Made by a program: the position numbers and the translations under genes. Of a stretch of 64,000 bases of DNA, positions 45,913 through 54,702 are shown one piece after another. How positions within the stretch are numbered: position 1 is the stretch's first letter; each line of letters starts with the position of its first letter. The DNA is from Bacteroidales bacterium UBA1714 (GTDB lineage: Bacteria; Bacteroidota; Bacteroidia; Bacteroidales; Paludibacteraceae): positions 7,188 to 71,187 of the forward strand of contig DCIY01000022.1 of NCBI GenBank assembly GCA_002317295.1. The letters are read 5' to 3'. The notes below the pieces were generated by a model. The model ran no database searches and had not been told where the DNA came from. It was given only the letters and a program-made list of their open reading frames with translations.

Positions 45913-48900
45913 ATGATGAAAGCAAGAAATCACTACATATTCTTTGGCCTTACCCTTTTGGTTACCATGGTTTGTGCCATCATGATGCCCCGCGTCAAAG
46001 TGAATAGCGACATGACACGCTATTTGCCAGATGACTCCCAAATGAAGCAGGGATTGGATATTCTCATGACGGATTTTACCGCCACCCAAATGGCCCAACC
46101 GGAAGTTCATGCGATGTTCCCAGGTCTGCATCAGAATGAACGGGATGTCATTCAGTCGCTGCTGTTGTCTTATCCTGATATTCAAGCCGTTACCTATCGA
46201 GCCAGTAAGGATAGCCTGTACACGCTGTATGACATTGTGGTGCCCAAGAATATCGATCAAAAGAAATTAGGTTTTGTTATTCGGGAAGACTTTGGTCCAG
46301 AAGTAGTGGTTGAAACCAGTCAGGATGGTGCGACACCTCCCATCTCAGCATTAATCATTGCCGGAAGCCTGATTTTGATCATTCTCATTATCATGGGCAA
46401 ATCGTGGTTGGATCCTCTCATGATATTGCTCACAGCAGGGGTGGCTGTGGTGATTAATATTGGCACCAATGCCTTACTGCCCTCCGTATCCATTACTACC
46501 AATTATATCGTAGCCATTTTGCAACTGGTGTTGTCATTGGACTACTCCATTGTGCTGATGAATCGTTATCGTCAGGAGATACAGGATCAGTTGCCTATAG
46601 TCCAATCGCTTAATCGGGCCGTTCGCAGAAGTTTTAAGCCCATCATGAGCAGTGCCCTGACCACGATTGTCGGACTGCTGATGCTGGCGTTTATGCGGCT
46701 GAAGATTGGCATGGATATGGGCGTTGTATTGGCCAAAGGTGTCGTATGCAGTCTTATTTGCACCTTCACATTCCTGCCTTCCTTACTGATGTTATGCCAT
46801 CGTGGAATGCTTGCCACCCACAAAGCGACGCCCCTCATGCCTACCAATCGCATCAGTTATCTGGTGACCCATCACAAGGTGAGTATGGCCATTTTGGCCG
46901 TGAGTCTGTTGGTCGTTTCGTTTATTTTTTCCAAACAAACCGACATCTATTTTTCTACTAATACAGAGAGTCGCATAGCAGAAATTTTCCCCAAGACCAA
47001 CACCACGGTCATGTTGTATGATACCCGTGACGAAATGCAGGTGATTGCGTTGAATGACAGTTTGTTGCGAGACACCTCCACGCTATCCGTTATCTCTTAT
47101 CCCACCTTACTCAAACAAACCTATACGGCAGAGGATTTGGTGCATTATATTTTCCAATTGGGACAAGATATGTCGGACTATTTGCCGTTCGATTTGTCCA
47201 ATCCCACGCTGCTCACACCGCACATGATGCAATTGGTGTATTACATGCATTCCGGAGCATCCGATACGTTGCACATACCCTTCCCCGAGTTGATGCGATT
47301 TATTGAATCCGACTGCATCAGCAATCCGCTTTTTGCGTCCGTAATTGACGATTCCATGCGGGAGCAAATGGGTCTGTTGGCCTTGTTGTTAGACGAGTCT
47401 GCACAAGAGGATATTCTTGAAGCAACCATGGTTATTCCAGAGCCAGAACCACAGACCGGTTCTGAGATTGTTTCATCCATCGATCCTGTTGTAAAAGCAG
47501 ATATTCCTGAGATTGTGGTGCCAAAACATGCACCTGACTCCAATGATATCGAGATCATTCCGTTCTGCAAGCAGTTGGCTAAAACCCAACCCAATGAGTT
47601 GACTCAATCGCTTCGTTTGTTGACTGATACGGCCCTTTTGAGTCAGGCAATGGATGTACAACAGATGTCTGATTTTATTGGTTCAACGCCTGGTCAGACC
47701 AAGATTATCTATGCCCTCTATAAGACAGGTAAGACCATGACCCCGATGCAATATGTGCACTTCCTGACTGACGATTTATTCCAACGCAAAGCGTTGTCTA
47801 AATTGGTCAGCAAGGAACAAAAACAAGGGTTGCTTGTCCGTCAGCACTTCATGGATTTAGCCTTTCTAAATGCTTCGGCCCCCGCACAAGAATTGAGTGA
47901 ATGGTTACAAGTTATCGGTTTGGAGATGACTGATCAACAGCTTATTGCCATGGCAAAAGCCCAACGTCCGCAACCGGTTGCTGCAGATACAATGGCCCTG
48001 ATACCCATGGTGGAAGAACCTGTCATAGTACAGTCCCTTTCTCCTTTGGTGCAACAACCCCAACCCAAACGCAAAACCAAACAGGAGCGTCAGGCAGAAT
48101 TGTTTGATTATCTGATGCATTCGACCAAAGCGTATAGTGCTGAGCAGACTACGCGTTATTTTAGGCGTTTGGGGCAAGCGATTGATATTCAGGAAGTAGC
48201 CATGCTGTATGCCTATTATGGCAGTATTCATCATTATGATACTACGCTGACCATGAGTCCGGAACAGGTTTTGGCCTATGTTTCCGATACATTGATTCAT
48301 ATTCCGCAGGCGGTAGAAGTGCTGGATCCTCAGACCTGTCAAATGATTGATTCGGCTCAAACCATGTTATCCGGTTTTATTTCCATGTTGGCCCATGACG
48401 ATTATTCCATGATGATTGTGGTGTCCAATGTTCCAGATGAATCCCCTGCAACCTATGCGTATATGGATCGTTTGGACAGTCTGTCGCAAGAGTTATTGGA
48501 TCATCCCTGTTATCAGATTGGCGAATCGGTGATGTTTAGTGAAATGAAACAAGGATTCAATGATGAGATGCGCCATATCACATTGTTGACCATTTTAGCC
48601 ATTTTCCTGATTGTGGCCTTGTCTTTCCGTTCGCTGGTTGTTCCGACTATTCTGGTCATGACGGTCATGACTGCCGTGTATGTGAATGTCATTTTTTCCG
48701 GCATTATGTCCGGACACATGCTCTATTTGGCGTATCTGATTGCACAAAGTATCCTGATGGGAGCTACCATTGACTATGGTATCCTCTATACCAATTACTA
48801 CAAAGAGTATCGTCGCACCATGGCGCAATATGAAGCGGCCAAAGAGGCATATCATGGTGCCATACCAACGATTATGACCTCTGGACTGATTATGGTATTG

Positions 48901-49068
48901 GGGCCAGGTGTGATGGCCTTGCTGGTAGATGACGTGGCCATTTCCGCCATTGTCGGATGTATATCCATTGGCGCCTTTGTAAGCATCTTTTTGATTCTTA
49001 CCGTACTTCCGGGCACATTAGTAGCTCTGGATCGCTGGGTGCTTGGTTGGTGGAAAAAGAAAAAATAA
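45913..49068 (+). CDS. MMPL/RND-superfamily exporter
   Basis: 1051 aa with two homologous halves, each with one N-terminal membrane helix, a large periplasmic loop and a five-helix bundle. The proton-relay Asp-Tyr pairs typical of MMPL/HAE3 proteins are seen in LSLDYSIVLMNRYRQE and ATIDYGILYTNYYKEY. A Pro- and Glu-rich loop lies in the second half (about residues 690-720). Relatives export lipids or hydrophobic compounds; the location after an LPS-export permease fits an envelope role, but the cargo is unknown. It ends 3 bp before a convergent gene. Confidence 0.85.
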   Translation: MMKARNHYIFFGLTLLVTMVCAIMMPRVKVNSDMTRYLPDDSQMKQGLDILMTDFTATQMAQPEVHAMFPGLHQNERDVIQSLLLSYPDIQAVTYRASKDSLYTLYDIVVPKNIDQKKLGFVIREDFGPEVVVETSQDGATPPISALIIAGSLILIILIIMGKSWLDPLMILLTAGVAVVINIGTNALLPSVSITTNYIVAILQLVLSLDYSIVLMNRYRQEIQDQLPIVQSLNRAVRRSFKPIMSSALTTIVGLLMLAFMRLKIGMDMGVVLAKGVVCSLICTFTFLPSLLMLCHRGMLATHKATPLMPTNRISYLVTHHKVSMAILAVSLLVVSFIFSKQTDIYFSTNTESRIAEIFPKTNTTVMLYDTRDEMQVIALNDSLLRDTSTLSVISYPTLLKQTYTAEDLVHYIFQLGQDMSDYLPFDLSNPTLLTPHMMQLVYYMHSGASDTLHIPFPELMRFIESDCISNPLFASVIDDSMREQMGLLALLLDESAQEDILEATMVIPEPEPQTGSEIVSSIDPVVKADIPEIVVPKHAPDSNDIEIIPFCKQLAKTQPNELTQSLRLLTDTALLSQAMDVQQMSDFIGSTPGQTKIIYALYKTGKTMTPMQYVHFLTDDLFQRKALSKLVSKEQKQGLLVRQHFMDLAFLNASAPAQELSEWLQVIGLEMTDQQLIAMAKAQRPQPVAADTMALIPMVEEPVIVQSLSPLVQQPQPKRKTKQERQAELFDYLMHSTKAYSAEQTTRYFRRLGQAIDIQEVAMLYAYYGSIHHYDTTLTMSPEQVLAYVSDTLIHIPQAVEVLDPQTCQMIDSAQTMLSGFISMLAHDDYSMMIVVSNVPDESPATYAYMDRLDSLSQELLDHPCYQIGESVMFSEMKQGFNDEMRHITLLTILAIFLIVALSFRSLVVPTILVMTVMTAVYVNVIFSGIMSGHMLYLAYLIAQSILMGATIDYGILYTNYYKEYRRTMAQYEAAKEAYHGAIPTIMTSGLIMVLGPGVMALLVDDVAISAIVGCISIGAFVSIFLILTVLPGTLVALDRWVLGWWKKKK

Positions 49069-49071
49069 AGT

Positions 49072-49815
49072 TTAGTCCCTCACAGTAATATGGAAGCAGC
49101 ATTGCTTCGCCTCGTACTTGACATAGATATGTCCGGCGCGTTGTTGATTTAATAGCACTTGAGCCATGACCAGTTTGAGATTGTCCTGCGTCATATAATC
49201 GGTGGTGTTACTTACTTTATCATAACGCCAATAGGCTATATCAAAGGTGGTGCCATACACATGGGCGGACTGTTGTGTCGAATTGACATTTCCACTGCGT
49301 TGCAGTCGCTTGATATCATCCTGACTGCGTAATATGGAGGACACATGAAAACGGTAATGGGGTAAGTCGTTGCGCCGGAGGATATCAGCAAACTCTTCAC
49401 CAATGGCATCCAAACGGCGCGCTGCGGTGGGTACCAGATAAGGAATGGAGTGCGTCAAATCTTCCACAATATAGTTGGCATTGGATTTGATCTCCACCAA
49501 CTCTTTGCGCATCTTAATTGCCTCTTCGCGATTGGCTGGACAATGGGACAACCCTATTGCATGGGCAGCCTCCAGATGTTGGGCATTCAAATCACGAAAT
49601 TTCTCAGCGTATTTGATTGACCGACCCGGGTAACTGACCAATTTGGCATCTGGTTGAGGTTGCTCCTGAAGTTGAACAGGCATCTGTTCGTCCTGCTCCA
49701 CGGGCGTCACTTCAGGCTGACAACCATGACAGGTGCGCAACAGAATAACCAGCAGGATAATGATGGCAATAAGGCCCCCTATGCGGGCAAAACGAGAATA
49801 TGCATCTTTCTTCAT
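49072..49815 (-). CDS. DUF5715-like exported protein, M15-peptidase-type core
   Basis: 247 aa from MKKDAYSRFARIGG. One N-terminal membrane segment (residues 12-28) with a cysteine-rich end is followed by a proline/glutamine-rich linker and a periplasmic domain. The core STQQSAHVYGTTFDIAYW resembles the metal-binding S-x-H-x-x-G-x-x-x-D-I pattern of M15-type peptidases. It could act on peptidoglycan, but key residues were not aligned. The ATG is 5 nt beyond its -7 box, so the mRNA may be leaderless. Confidence 0.65.
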   Translation of the reverse strand: MKKDAYSRFARIGGLIAIIILLVILLRTCHGCQPEVTPVEQDEQMPVQLQEQPQPDAKLVSYPGRSIKYAEKFRDLNAQHLEAAHAIGLSHCPANREEAIKMRKELVEIKSNANYIVEDLTHSIPYLVPTAARRLDAIGEEFADILRRNDLPHYRFHVSSILRSQDDIKRLQRSGNVNSTQQSAHVYGTTFDIAYWRYDKVSNTTDYMTQDNLKLVMAQVLLNQQRAGHIYVKYEAKQCCFHITVRD

Positions 49816-49820
49816 GACTG

Positions 49821-49851
49821 CAAAATTACACTTTTTTTTGCACATATGCAA
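49821..49851 (-). promoter_or_regulatory. promoter of the DUF5715-like gene
   Basis: Minus strand -7 TAATTTTG (49828-49821) with a TTGC -33-like element (49851-49848). It is interleaved with the opposing tRNA-Arg promoter with the same 32-bp core as at 29787-29818. Confidence 0.65.
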
Positions 49852-49868
49852 TTTTTTTTGTAACTTTG
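49837..49868 (+). promoter_or_regulatory. promoter of tRNA-Arg(CCT)
   Basis: -33 TTTG (49837-49840), 20-bp spacer, -7 TAACTTTG (49861-49868). The tRNA begins 23 bp after the -7 box. Confidence 0.75.
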
Positions 49869-49891
49869 CAGCCCGAAAGGTCATTTTTTGG

Positions 49892-49963
49892 GGTCTCTTA
49901 GTTCAATGGATAGAATACGGGTTTCCTAAACCTTAGATCCGAGTTCGATTCTCGGAGGGACTA
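49892..49963 (+). tRNA. tRNA-Arg (anticodon CCT)
   Basis: Acceptor GGTCTCT pairs with AGGGACT (two wobble pairs), D-arm GTTC...GAAT, anticodon loop TTCCTAA, T-arm CCGAGTTCGATTCTCGG. CCA is not encoded. A small TGGGC/GCCCA hairpin follows at 49971-49984. Confidence 0.9.
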
Positions 49964-49970
49964 CAATCGA

Positions 49971-50020
49971 TGGGCATAGGCCCAGTTTAGAGAACGCTTC
50001 GCTACAGTTTAGAGTTTATG
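49971..50020. repeat. hairpin, CAGTTTAGAG direct repeat and heptads before RNase H
   Basis: TGGGC-ATAG-GCCCA (49971-49984) is followed by two copies of CAGTTTAGAG (49983-49992 and 50005-50014). The second leads into GTTTAGA-GTTTATG, a heptad pair whose last unit contains the RNase H ATG (50018-50020). Confidence 0.5.
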
Positions 50021-50479
50021 GCTCAACAGCCCACTTTATTTACGCCACCCACGAGTGAGTCCACCCGACCCAAGCCTGTATTGCCGGCTTTGGCTGTAGA
50101 TGCGGCATGTTCGGGTAATCCAGGAGTATTGGAGTTTCGGGGTGTGATAGCAGACACGGGTACGGAGGTTTTTCACCGGGGTCCATTTGTGAAGGGCACC
50201 AATAATGTGGGTGAGTTTTTGGCCTTGGTATTGGGTTTGGCCTATCTGAAAAAATATCATCTTCCTTGGGCACTCTATACGGATAGCGTAACTGCTTTGG
50301 CATGGGTGAGGCAGAAAAAGTGTAAATCCAAGTTGGATTGGTCACAAGAAAATCAGGAGCTCTTCTTCATGGTTCGCAAGGCTGAAGAGTGGTTACGCAC
50401 CAACACATGGACCACTCCTATCTACAAGTGGGAAACCTGTTTATGGGGAGAGATTCCCGCAGATTTCGGCAGAAAATAA
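50018..50479 (+). CDS. rnhA: ribonuclease H-like protein (RNase HI family)
   Basis: 153 aa. Four acidic active-site positions are visible: Asp in LAVDAACSGNPG, Glu in NNVGEFLALVLGL, Asp in LYTDSVTALAWV and a final Asp in GEIPADFGRK. The basic handle region of E. coli RNase HI is shorter here, and the C-terminal KWETCLWGEIPADFGRK form is the one seen in this phylum. It degrades RNA in RNA-DNA hybrids. It may be cotranscribed with the upstream tRNA-Arg. Confidence 0.85.
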   Translation: MAQQPTLFTPPTSESTRPKPVLPALAVDAACSGNPGVLEFRGVIADTGTEVFHRGPFVKGTNNVGEFLALVLGLAYLKKYHLPWALYTDSVTALAWVRQKKCKSKLDWSQENQELFFMVRKAEEWLRTNTWTTPIYKWETCLWGEIPADFGRK

Positions 50480-50497
50480 GGCAAACTATGTTCCTCC

Positions 50498-50569
50498 CTA
50501 TACGCCTCCTGGCCGTATAGTAGCATGGACTTACGCTCTGCTTACGGGCGACTTACGGGCGACTTACGG
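50498..50569. repeat. hairpin and 11-nt direct repeats between convergent genes
   Basis: CTATACG/CGTATAG hairpin (50498-50520) is followed by CTTACGGGCGA twice (50541-50551, 50552-50562) and a partial third copy. It fills the gap between RNase H and the TonB receptor. The hairpin may terminate transcription from one or both sides, though T-runs are absent. Confidence 0.5.
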
Positions 50570-50596
50570 AAATTGCAGTGAAAATTCAGCAAATTT

Positions 50597-52876
50597 TTAC
50601 AGGTGCCAGTTGAAGTTGAAGAAGATGTCCCAACCACTGATGGGTCCCCACACCATGGAGGCATCGTAGGAAGCGGAGGAAGGATCCACAAATCCGTGGA
50701 CATTGCGTTCACCACATACGGGTCTTTCCTGGACAAAATTGGTCATGTTCTCCGAACCGATGGCAATGGAGCAGTTATGAAAAAACTTCGTCACCTGTGC
50801 CATTAGTTGCGGATACCATGTATGGTACAATACCCCATTCTTGGTGTAATACTGCTTACTACCCTCCGGTATCACAAATCCGTCCGGCATACGACCCTGT
50901 CCATTAAACTGCGCCGTGACATCAAACTGCCAAGTTTTGCCAGGTGTCTGATAAGAGGTAGAGATGATGCCTTTATACAGATTTTGCAAGGGTTGTTGAC
51001 GCACTTCAAATGCTTTGTTTACGGAATTGTACGAGGTCGTTTTGGGATCCGTATAGCGGAAAGCCAAGGTCCAAGTCCAACCCGGCAGCACTTCCATATT
51101 GGCCTCTATCTGCCAATTGTGCGCAAAACGCTGCGCATTCTCTATGTCCGCCATATTGTATATCCATACGCGAGACGGATCCCGATCGATATCGGTAATC
51201 ACTCCGCCTAAGAACCGCGTATAATAATACTCTGCCGTCAGACTCATTTCCTGATTTCCCATAGGAATATAGAACGTCATTGTCCCACCGGTGTTCAGGG
51301 ATTTTTCCTGTTCCAACTGACCGGGGACAATCCATTGTCGATTGGAGGCCAGGTAACCGGCATTATCCGCAATCAGACAGGCGGAACGATAACCCAGGCC
51401 CACCGAACCACGCAGGGTCCACCACGGGAAAGGTGTATAACGGATATTAAGACGCGGCGTAGTAAACAATCCGTAGGTAGAGGAATAATCCTCCCGCAGT
51501 CCAGCTAAAAGTGTCAGTTTGTCCGTGTAGTTATACGTATACTCGGCAAACACACCTGTAGTCAATTCCTGACGCGACAAATCGACCATTGTATCCCGCA
51601 ACAATGATTCCCGATAGCGATCATAATTGGCACTGAGACCGATGGACAACTGATGACGATGCAGTTCGTTGGGATCAATGGCATCGTCATCAAACAAGGT
51701 GGAATAGATAGCATTGAGATACGCATTGGTTTGAGACGCATCCCAAAGGTCATGTCCATAACGGTGGTCCTGGTCCTGATAGTTGGCAGAAGCGATGATA
51801 CCTAATGAACGTTCCAAATGTTCATCAAACTGGAAGCCGTTTTTCCAGATGCCGTCTATACGACGTGTTCTCAAATCAATCACGTAAGGGGATTCAGATA
51901 ATGCCTGGGCCTGAGGTATCTGTCCCATGATACGCTGATCATATAGGGCTCTGACGAGTAATTTGCTTCCCCAAATGCCTTTTTTAAATCCCCAACGATT
52001 CAGCACATTGAGATTATATCCTTTAGGCATTTCCGTAAATCCGTCGCCGTTGGCATCTTCCTGCATAAACATACCTTTGGCATGAACGAGTAAGGCCGTT
52101 TGGGCGATAGAGTCCACTTTCCAACCGCCAGTGATGCTCATTTCCGCCATCAGGTCTTTGCAGATGAAAAAGTCGATGGCCAGCGGATCGGCCTGATGCG
52201 GATGGAGATAATCGACATTGATTTGGCCGGTCAGTGCCTCATAGCCGTTGACTACCGAAGATGTACCTTTACTGACCTGAATGGCTTGCATCCATGGGCC
52301 GGGTACATATTCCATGCCATAGGTTTGGGCCAAGCCACGAATGGAAGGGGTATTTTCCGTCAGCATCTGGACATAGGTTCCGCTTAATCCCAACAGGCGT
52401 ATCTGTTTGGCACCGGTAGCTGCGTCGGCATAGGCCACATCGACCGAGGCTGAAGTTTCAAAACTCTCGGACAGGTTACAGCAGGCGGCTCGACAAAGTT
52501 CTTCACCGGTGATAGTTTGGACATCGATGGCAGAAACACGGGAGCGCAGTACACCTAATTTGCGTTGCGCAATCACCACCTCATCGAGAATCCGGTCACT
52601 AACCAAAACAAAAGTAACCGGTTGATGTTCGTGTACTTCCAGGGTATCGTTGCGATATCCGATATAGGAAGCCACCAGTTTGTGGGTGGAATGAACGGGT
52701 TCGGTTTCAAATGCTCCATTTTCATCGGTAGTGATTCCTATGGTAGTATGCACCCACCAAAGGTTAGCTCCGACCAAAGGTTGACCTTGATCATCCAACA
52801 CAACTCCTTCCACATGCGCCTGAGCGCATACGAGAAGAAAAAACGTCATCACGACGAATATTCCTATACGTTTCAT
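50597..52876 (-). CDS. TonB-dependent outer-membrane receptor
   Basis: 759 aa from MKRIGIFVVMTFFLLVCAQA (signal peptide). A carboxypeptidase-regulatory-like domain (residues about 20-100: VEGVVLDDQGQPLVGANLWW), plug (IRLLGLSGTYVQMLTENTPS, VVNGYEALTGQINVDY) and a 22-strand-type barrel ending FNFNWHL follow. The longer upstream reading lies inside feoB and is not used. It overlaps feoB by an ATGA, which suggests a ligand linked to iron; the actual substrate is unknown. Confidence 0.88.
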   Translation of the reverse strand: MKRIGIFVVMTFFLLVCAQAHVEGVVLDDQGQPLVGANLWWVHTTIGITTDENGAFETEPVHSTHKLVASYIGYRNDTLEVHEHQPVTFVLVSDRILDEVVIAQRKLGVLRSRVSAIDVQTITGEELCRAACCNLSESFETSASVDVAYADAATGAKQIRLLGLSGTYVQMLTENTPSIRGLAQTYGMEYVPGPWMQAIQVSKGTSSVVNGYEALTGQINVDYLHPHQADPLAIDFFICKDLMAEMSITGGWKVDSIAQTALLVHAKGMFMQEDANGDGFTEMPKGYNLNVLNRWGFKKGIWGSKLLVRALYDQRIMGQIPQAQALSESPYVIDLRTRRIDGIWKNGFQFDEHLERSLGIIASANYQDQDHRYGHDLWDASQTNAYLNAIYSTLFDDDAIDPNELHRHQLSIGLSANYDRYRESLLRDTMVDLSRQELTTGVFAEYTYNYTDKLTLLAGLREDYSSTYGLFTTPRLNIRYTPFPWWTLRGSVGLGYRSACLIADNAGYLASNRQWIVPGQLEQEKSLNTGGTMTFYIPMGNQEMSLTAEYYYTRFLGGVITDIDRDPSRVWIYNMADIENAQRFAHNWQIEANMEVLPGWTWTLAFRYTDPKTTSYNSVNKAFEVRQQPLQNLYKGIISTSYQTPGKTWQFDVTAQFNGQGRMPDGFVIPEGSKQYYTKNGVLYHTWYPQLMAQVTKFFHNCSIAIGSENMTNFVQERPVCGERNVHGFVDPSSASYDASMVWGPISGWDIFFNFNWHL

Positions 52877-54600
52877 ACTAATAATAATCCTATCTGATAA
52901 ATAAGGAAGGCTATGCTCCAAGCCAAGATTAGAGAATGAACCACCGTAAACCATGCCCAACGTCTTCCTACTTCGCGTCGCAAGGTAGCTATGGTAGCAA
53001 TACAGGGGAAATACAGCAGTACAAATACCATAAACCCAAAGGCAGTCAATGGGGTAAAGGCGGATAAGGTGGCGTTCCCCTGATAGAGAATGCCCATGGT
53101 GGAGACGATGGCTTCTTTGGCCGGCAGACCGGTGAGAAGACATACGGACATTTTCCAATCAAATCCCAACGGACGCACCAAAGGTTCGGTCCATTGACCA
53201 ATCATGGCCAAGTAGGAATGCTCCAAATCCATACTGCCCGATGGGAAGAAGGTGAGCGCCCAGATGACGATACTGGCCCACAGAATGACGGTGCCGATTT
53301 TTTGGAGATAATCCCAAGTGCGGTCCCAAATATGCTGTCCTGTATTCTTGCATGTGGGCATACGGAACGCGGGCAATGTGGAGACATAGTCCTGCTCGGG
53401 TTGGCGAAACCAACGGGTGCGTTTCATCACCATCGCAAAGAGAATACTGAGGACAATACCGATGATGTACATGGACATCATTACCAGTGCCTTGTTGCCG
53501 GGGAAGAATGCACCTACAAAGAGCATATATACGGGCAGACGGGCCGAACAGGACATGAATGGAATCATGAGCATGGTCAGTGTCCGGTCTTTCTTGTTTT
53601 CAATATGGCGCGCAGCCATGATTGCCGGCACATTGCATCCAAAGCCAACCAACATGGGAATGAATGAACGGCCGTGGAGTCCCACCTTGTGCATGATCTT
53701 ATCCATCAAATAGGCGGCACGGGCCATATACCCCGTATCCTCCATGATACTGAGAAATAAGAATAAAATGACAATATTGGGAAGAAAACTCAATACCGCT
53801 CCCACCCCTTGAACAATACCGTCTACCAACAGACTGGTCAGCCAACCGTCCGGAAGCACGGTTCCAAGCCATGTACATAAAGCATCTATCCCATTGGCAA
53901 TCAACTCTTGCGGTTTTGCACCCAATGTAAAGGTGCAGGTAAACACGAGGTATAAAATGGCAAACAAAATAGGGAAACCGAGCCAACGATTGGTGAGCAC
54001 TTTGTCTATCTTGTCCGAGACAGAATGGCCTGTATCGTTTTGAGCATGGCGGAGCGTTTCTTCCAGGGCACCATGAACGAAACCCTGGCGGGCACGGGCA
54101 ATGACCTCAGCCGCCGTTTGACCATATTCGCCCAAGATAATTGCTCGTTGATGGGCCGCAGCCTTGACCAGTTCCGGGCACTCAGGCAATAACTCCAACA
54201 TCTCCTCATGGCGTTCCAACATTCGGACAGCCAAATGGCGCTTGGAATAATCGCGATGAATCTCGGGATACTTGACCACCACATCGATGATGGACGATAT
54301 GGCTTTCTCCACATCGGGGCCATAGGTGACATGAACATGACGAAAGGGGTAACGCGTGTGAATGACCTGATCTCGCTCCTCGTACAACCCGATGGTCACA
54401 CCCATGAGTTTGCTGAGTAAGCCATAGTCCAATACGTGATCGGTGACGAGTAAATCGTTGTAGTGAGTTAATAGAACGACAAACTCACGGTGCCGATCAA
54501 TCAGTGCCGCTGTACGTACCAGATCCCGTTCTAAATAGCGTGCGTCTACTTCCTGGACATAAATACCCTGGTAGCTATATTCGCCTTCTACCTCAGTCAT
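52873..54600 (-). CDS. feoB: FeoB-type ferrous iron transporter lacking the GTPase core
   Basis: 575 aa, whereas FeoB is usually 700-850. The two gate regions are complete (GFGCNVPAIMAARHIENKKD, MSCSARLPVYMLFVGAFFP, LTGLPAKEAIVSTMGILY). The N-terminus starts within the G domain: only the LERDLVRTAALID helix and a degenerate G4 (LTHYND instead of N-x-x-D) remain, and the P-loop, switch I and DxxG are absent. A TGA lies four codons upstream, so the ORF cannot extend. tRNA-Arg(CCG) ends 16 bp upstream. No feoA is nearby. Confidence 0.85.
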   Translation of the reverse strand: MTEVEGEYSYQGIYVQEVDARYLERDLVRTAALIDRHREFVVLLTHYNDLLVTDHVLDYGLLSKLMGVTIGLYEERDQVIHTRYPFRHVHVTYGPDVEKAISSIIDVVVKYPEIHRDYSKRHLAVRMLERHEEMLELLPECPELVKAAAHQRAIILGEYGQTAAEVIARARQGFVHGALEETLRHAQNDTGHSVSDKIDKVLTNRWLGFPILFAILYLVFTCTFTLGAKPQELIANGIDALCTWLGTVLPDGWLTSLLVDGIVQGVGAVLSFLPNIVILFLFLSIMEDTGYMARAAYLMDKIMHKVGLHGRSFIPMLVGFGCNVPAIMAARHIENKKDRTLTMLMIPFMSCSARLPVYMLFVGAFFPGNKALVMMSMYIIGIVLSILFAMVMKRTRWFRQPEQDYVSTLPAFRMPTCKNTGQHIWDRTWDYLQKIGTVILWASIVIWALTFFPSGSMDLEHSYLAMIGQWTEPLVRPLGFDWKMSVCLLTGLPAKEAIVSTMGILYQGNATLSAFTPLTAFGFMVFVLLYFPCIATIATLRREVGRRWAWFTVVHSLILAWSIAFLIYQIGLLLV

Positions 54601-54616
54601 GTTTATCGATCAACAT

Positions 54617-54693
54617 TGGTGACCCTGCTGGGGCTCAAACCCAGAACCTTCAGAACCGGAATCTGACACTCTATTCAATTGAGCTACAGGGCC
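54617..54693 (-). tRNA. tRNA-Arg (anticodon CCG)
   Basis: Acceptor GGCCCTG/CAGGGTC, anticodon stem TCAGA/TCTGA with loop TTCCGGT, T-arm CTGGGTTTGAGCCCCAG, discriminator A and encoded CCA (54619-54617). It lies 9 bp after the metallopeptidase stop and 16 bp before the feoB start, so it is embedded in a protein-coding transcript unless it has its own promoter. None of the TAnnTTTG type is visible. Confidence 0.94.
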
Positions 54694-54702
54694 TAATCGT
54701 CC

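Noticed and set aside
45913..49068. MMPL exporter as an assembly fusion of two proteins
   Set aside because: The two halves are the normal internal duplication of the RND superfamily and the Asp-Tyr pairs occur once in each half.
50597..53158. Longer 853-aa version of the TonB receptor
   Set aside because: The extra 94 residues are out-of-frame feoB sequence; the signal peptide at MKRIGIFVV fixes the start at 52876.
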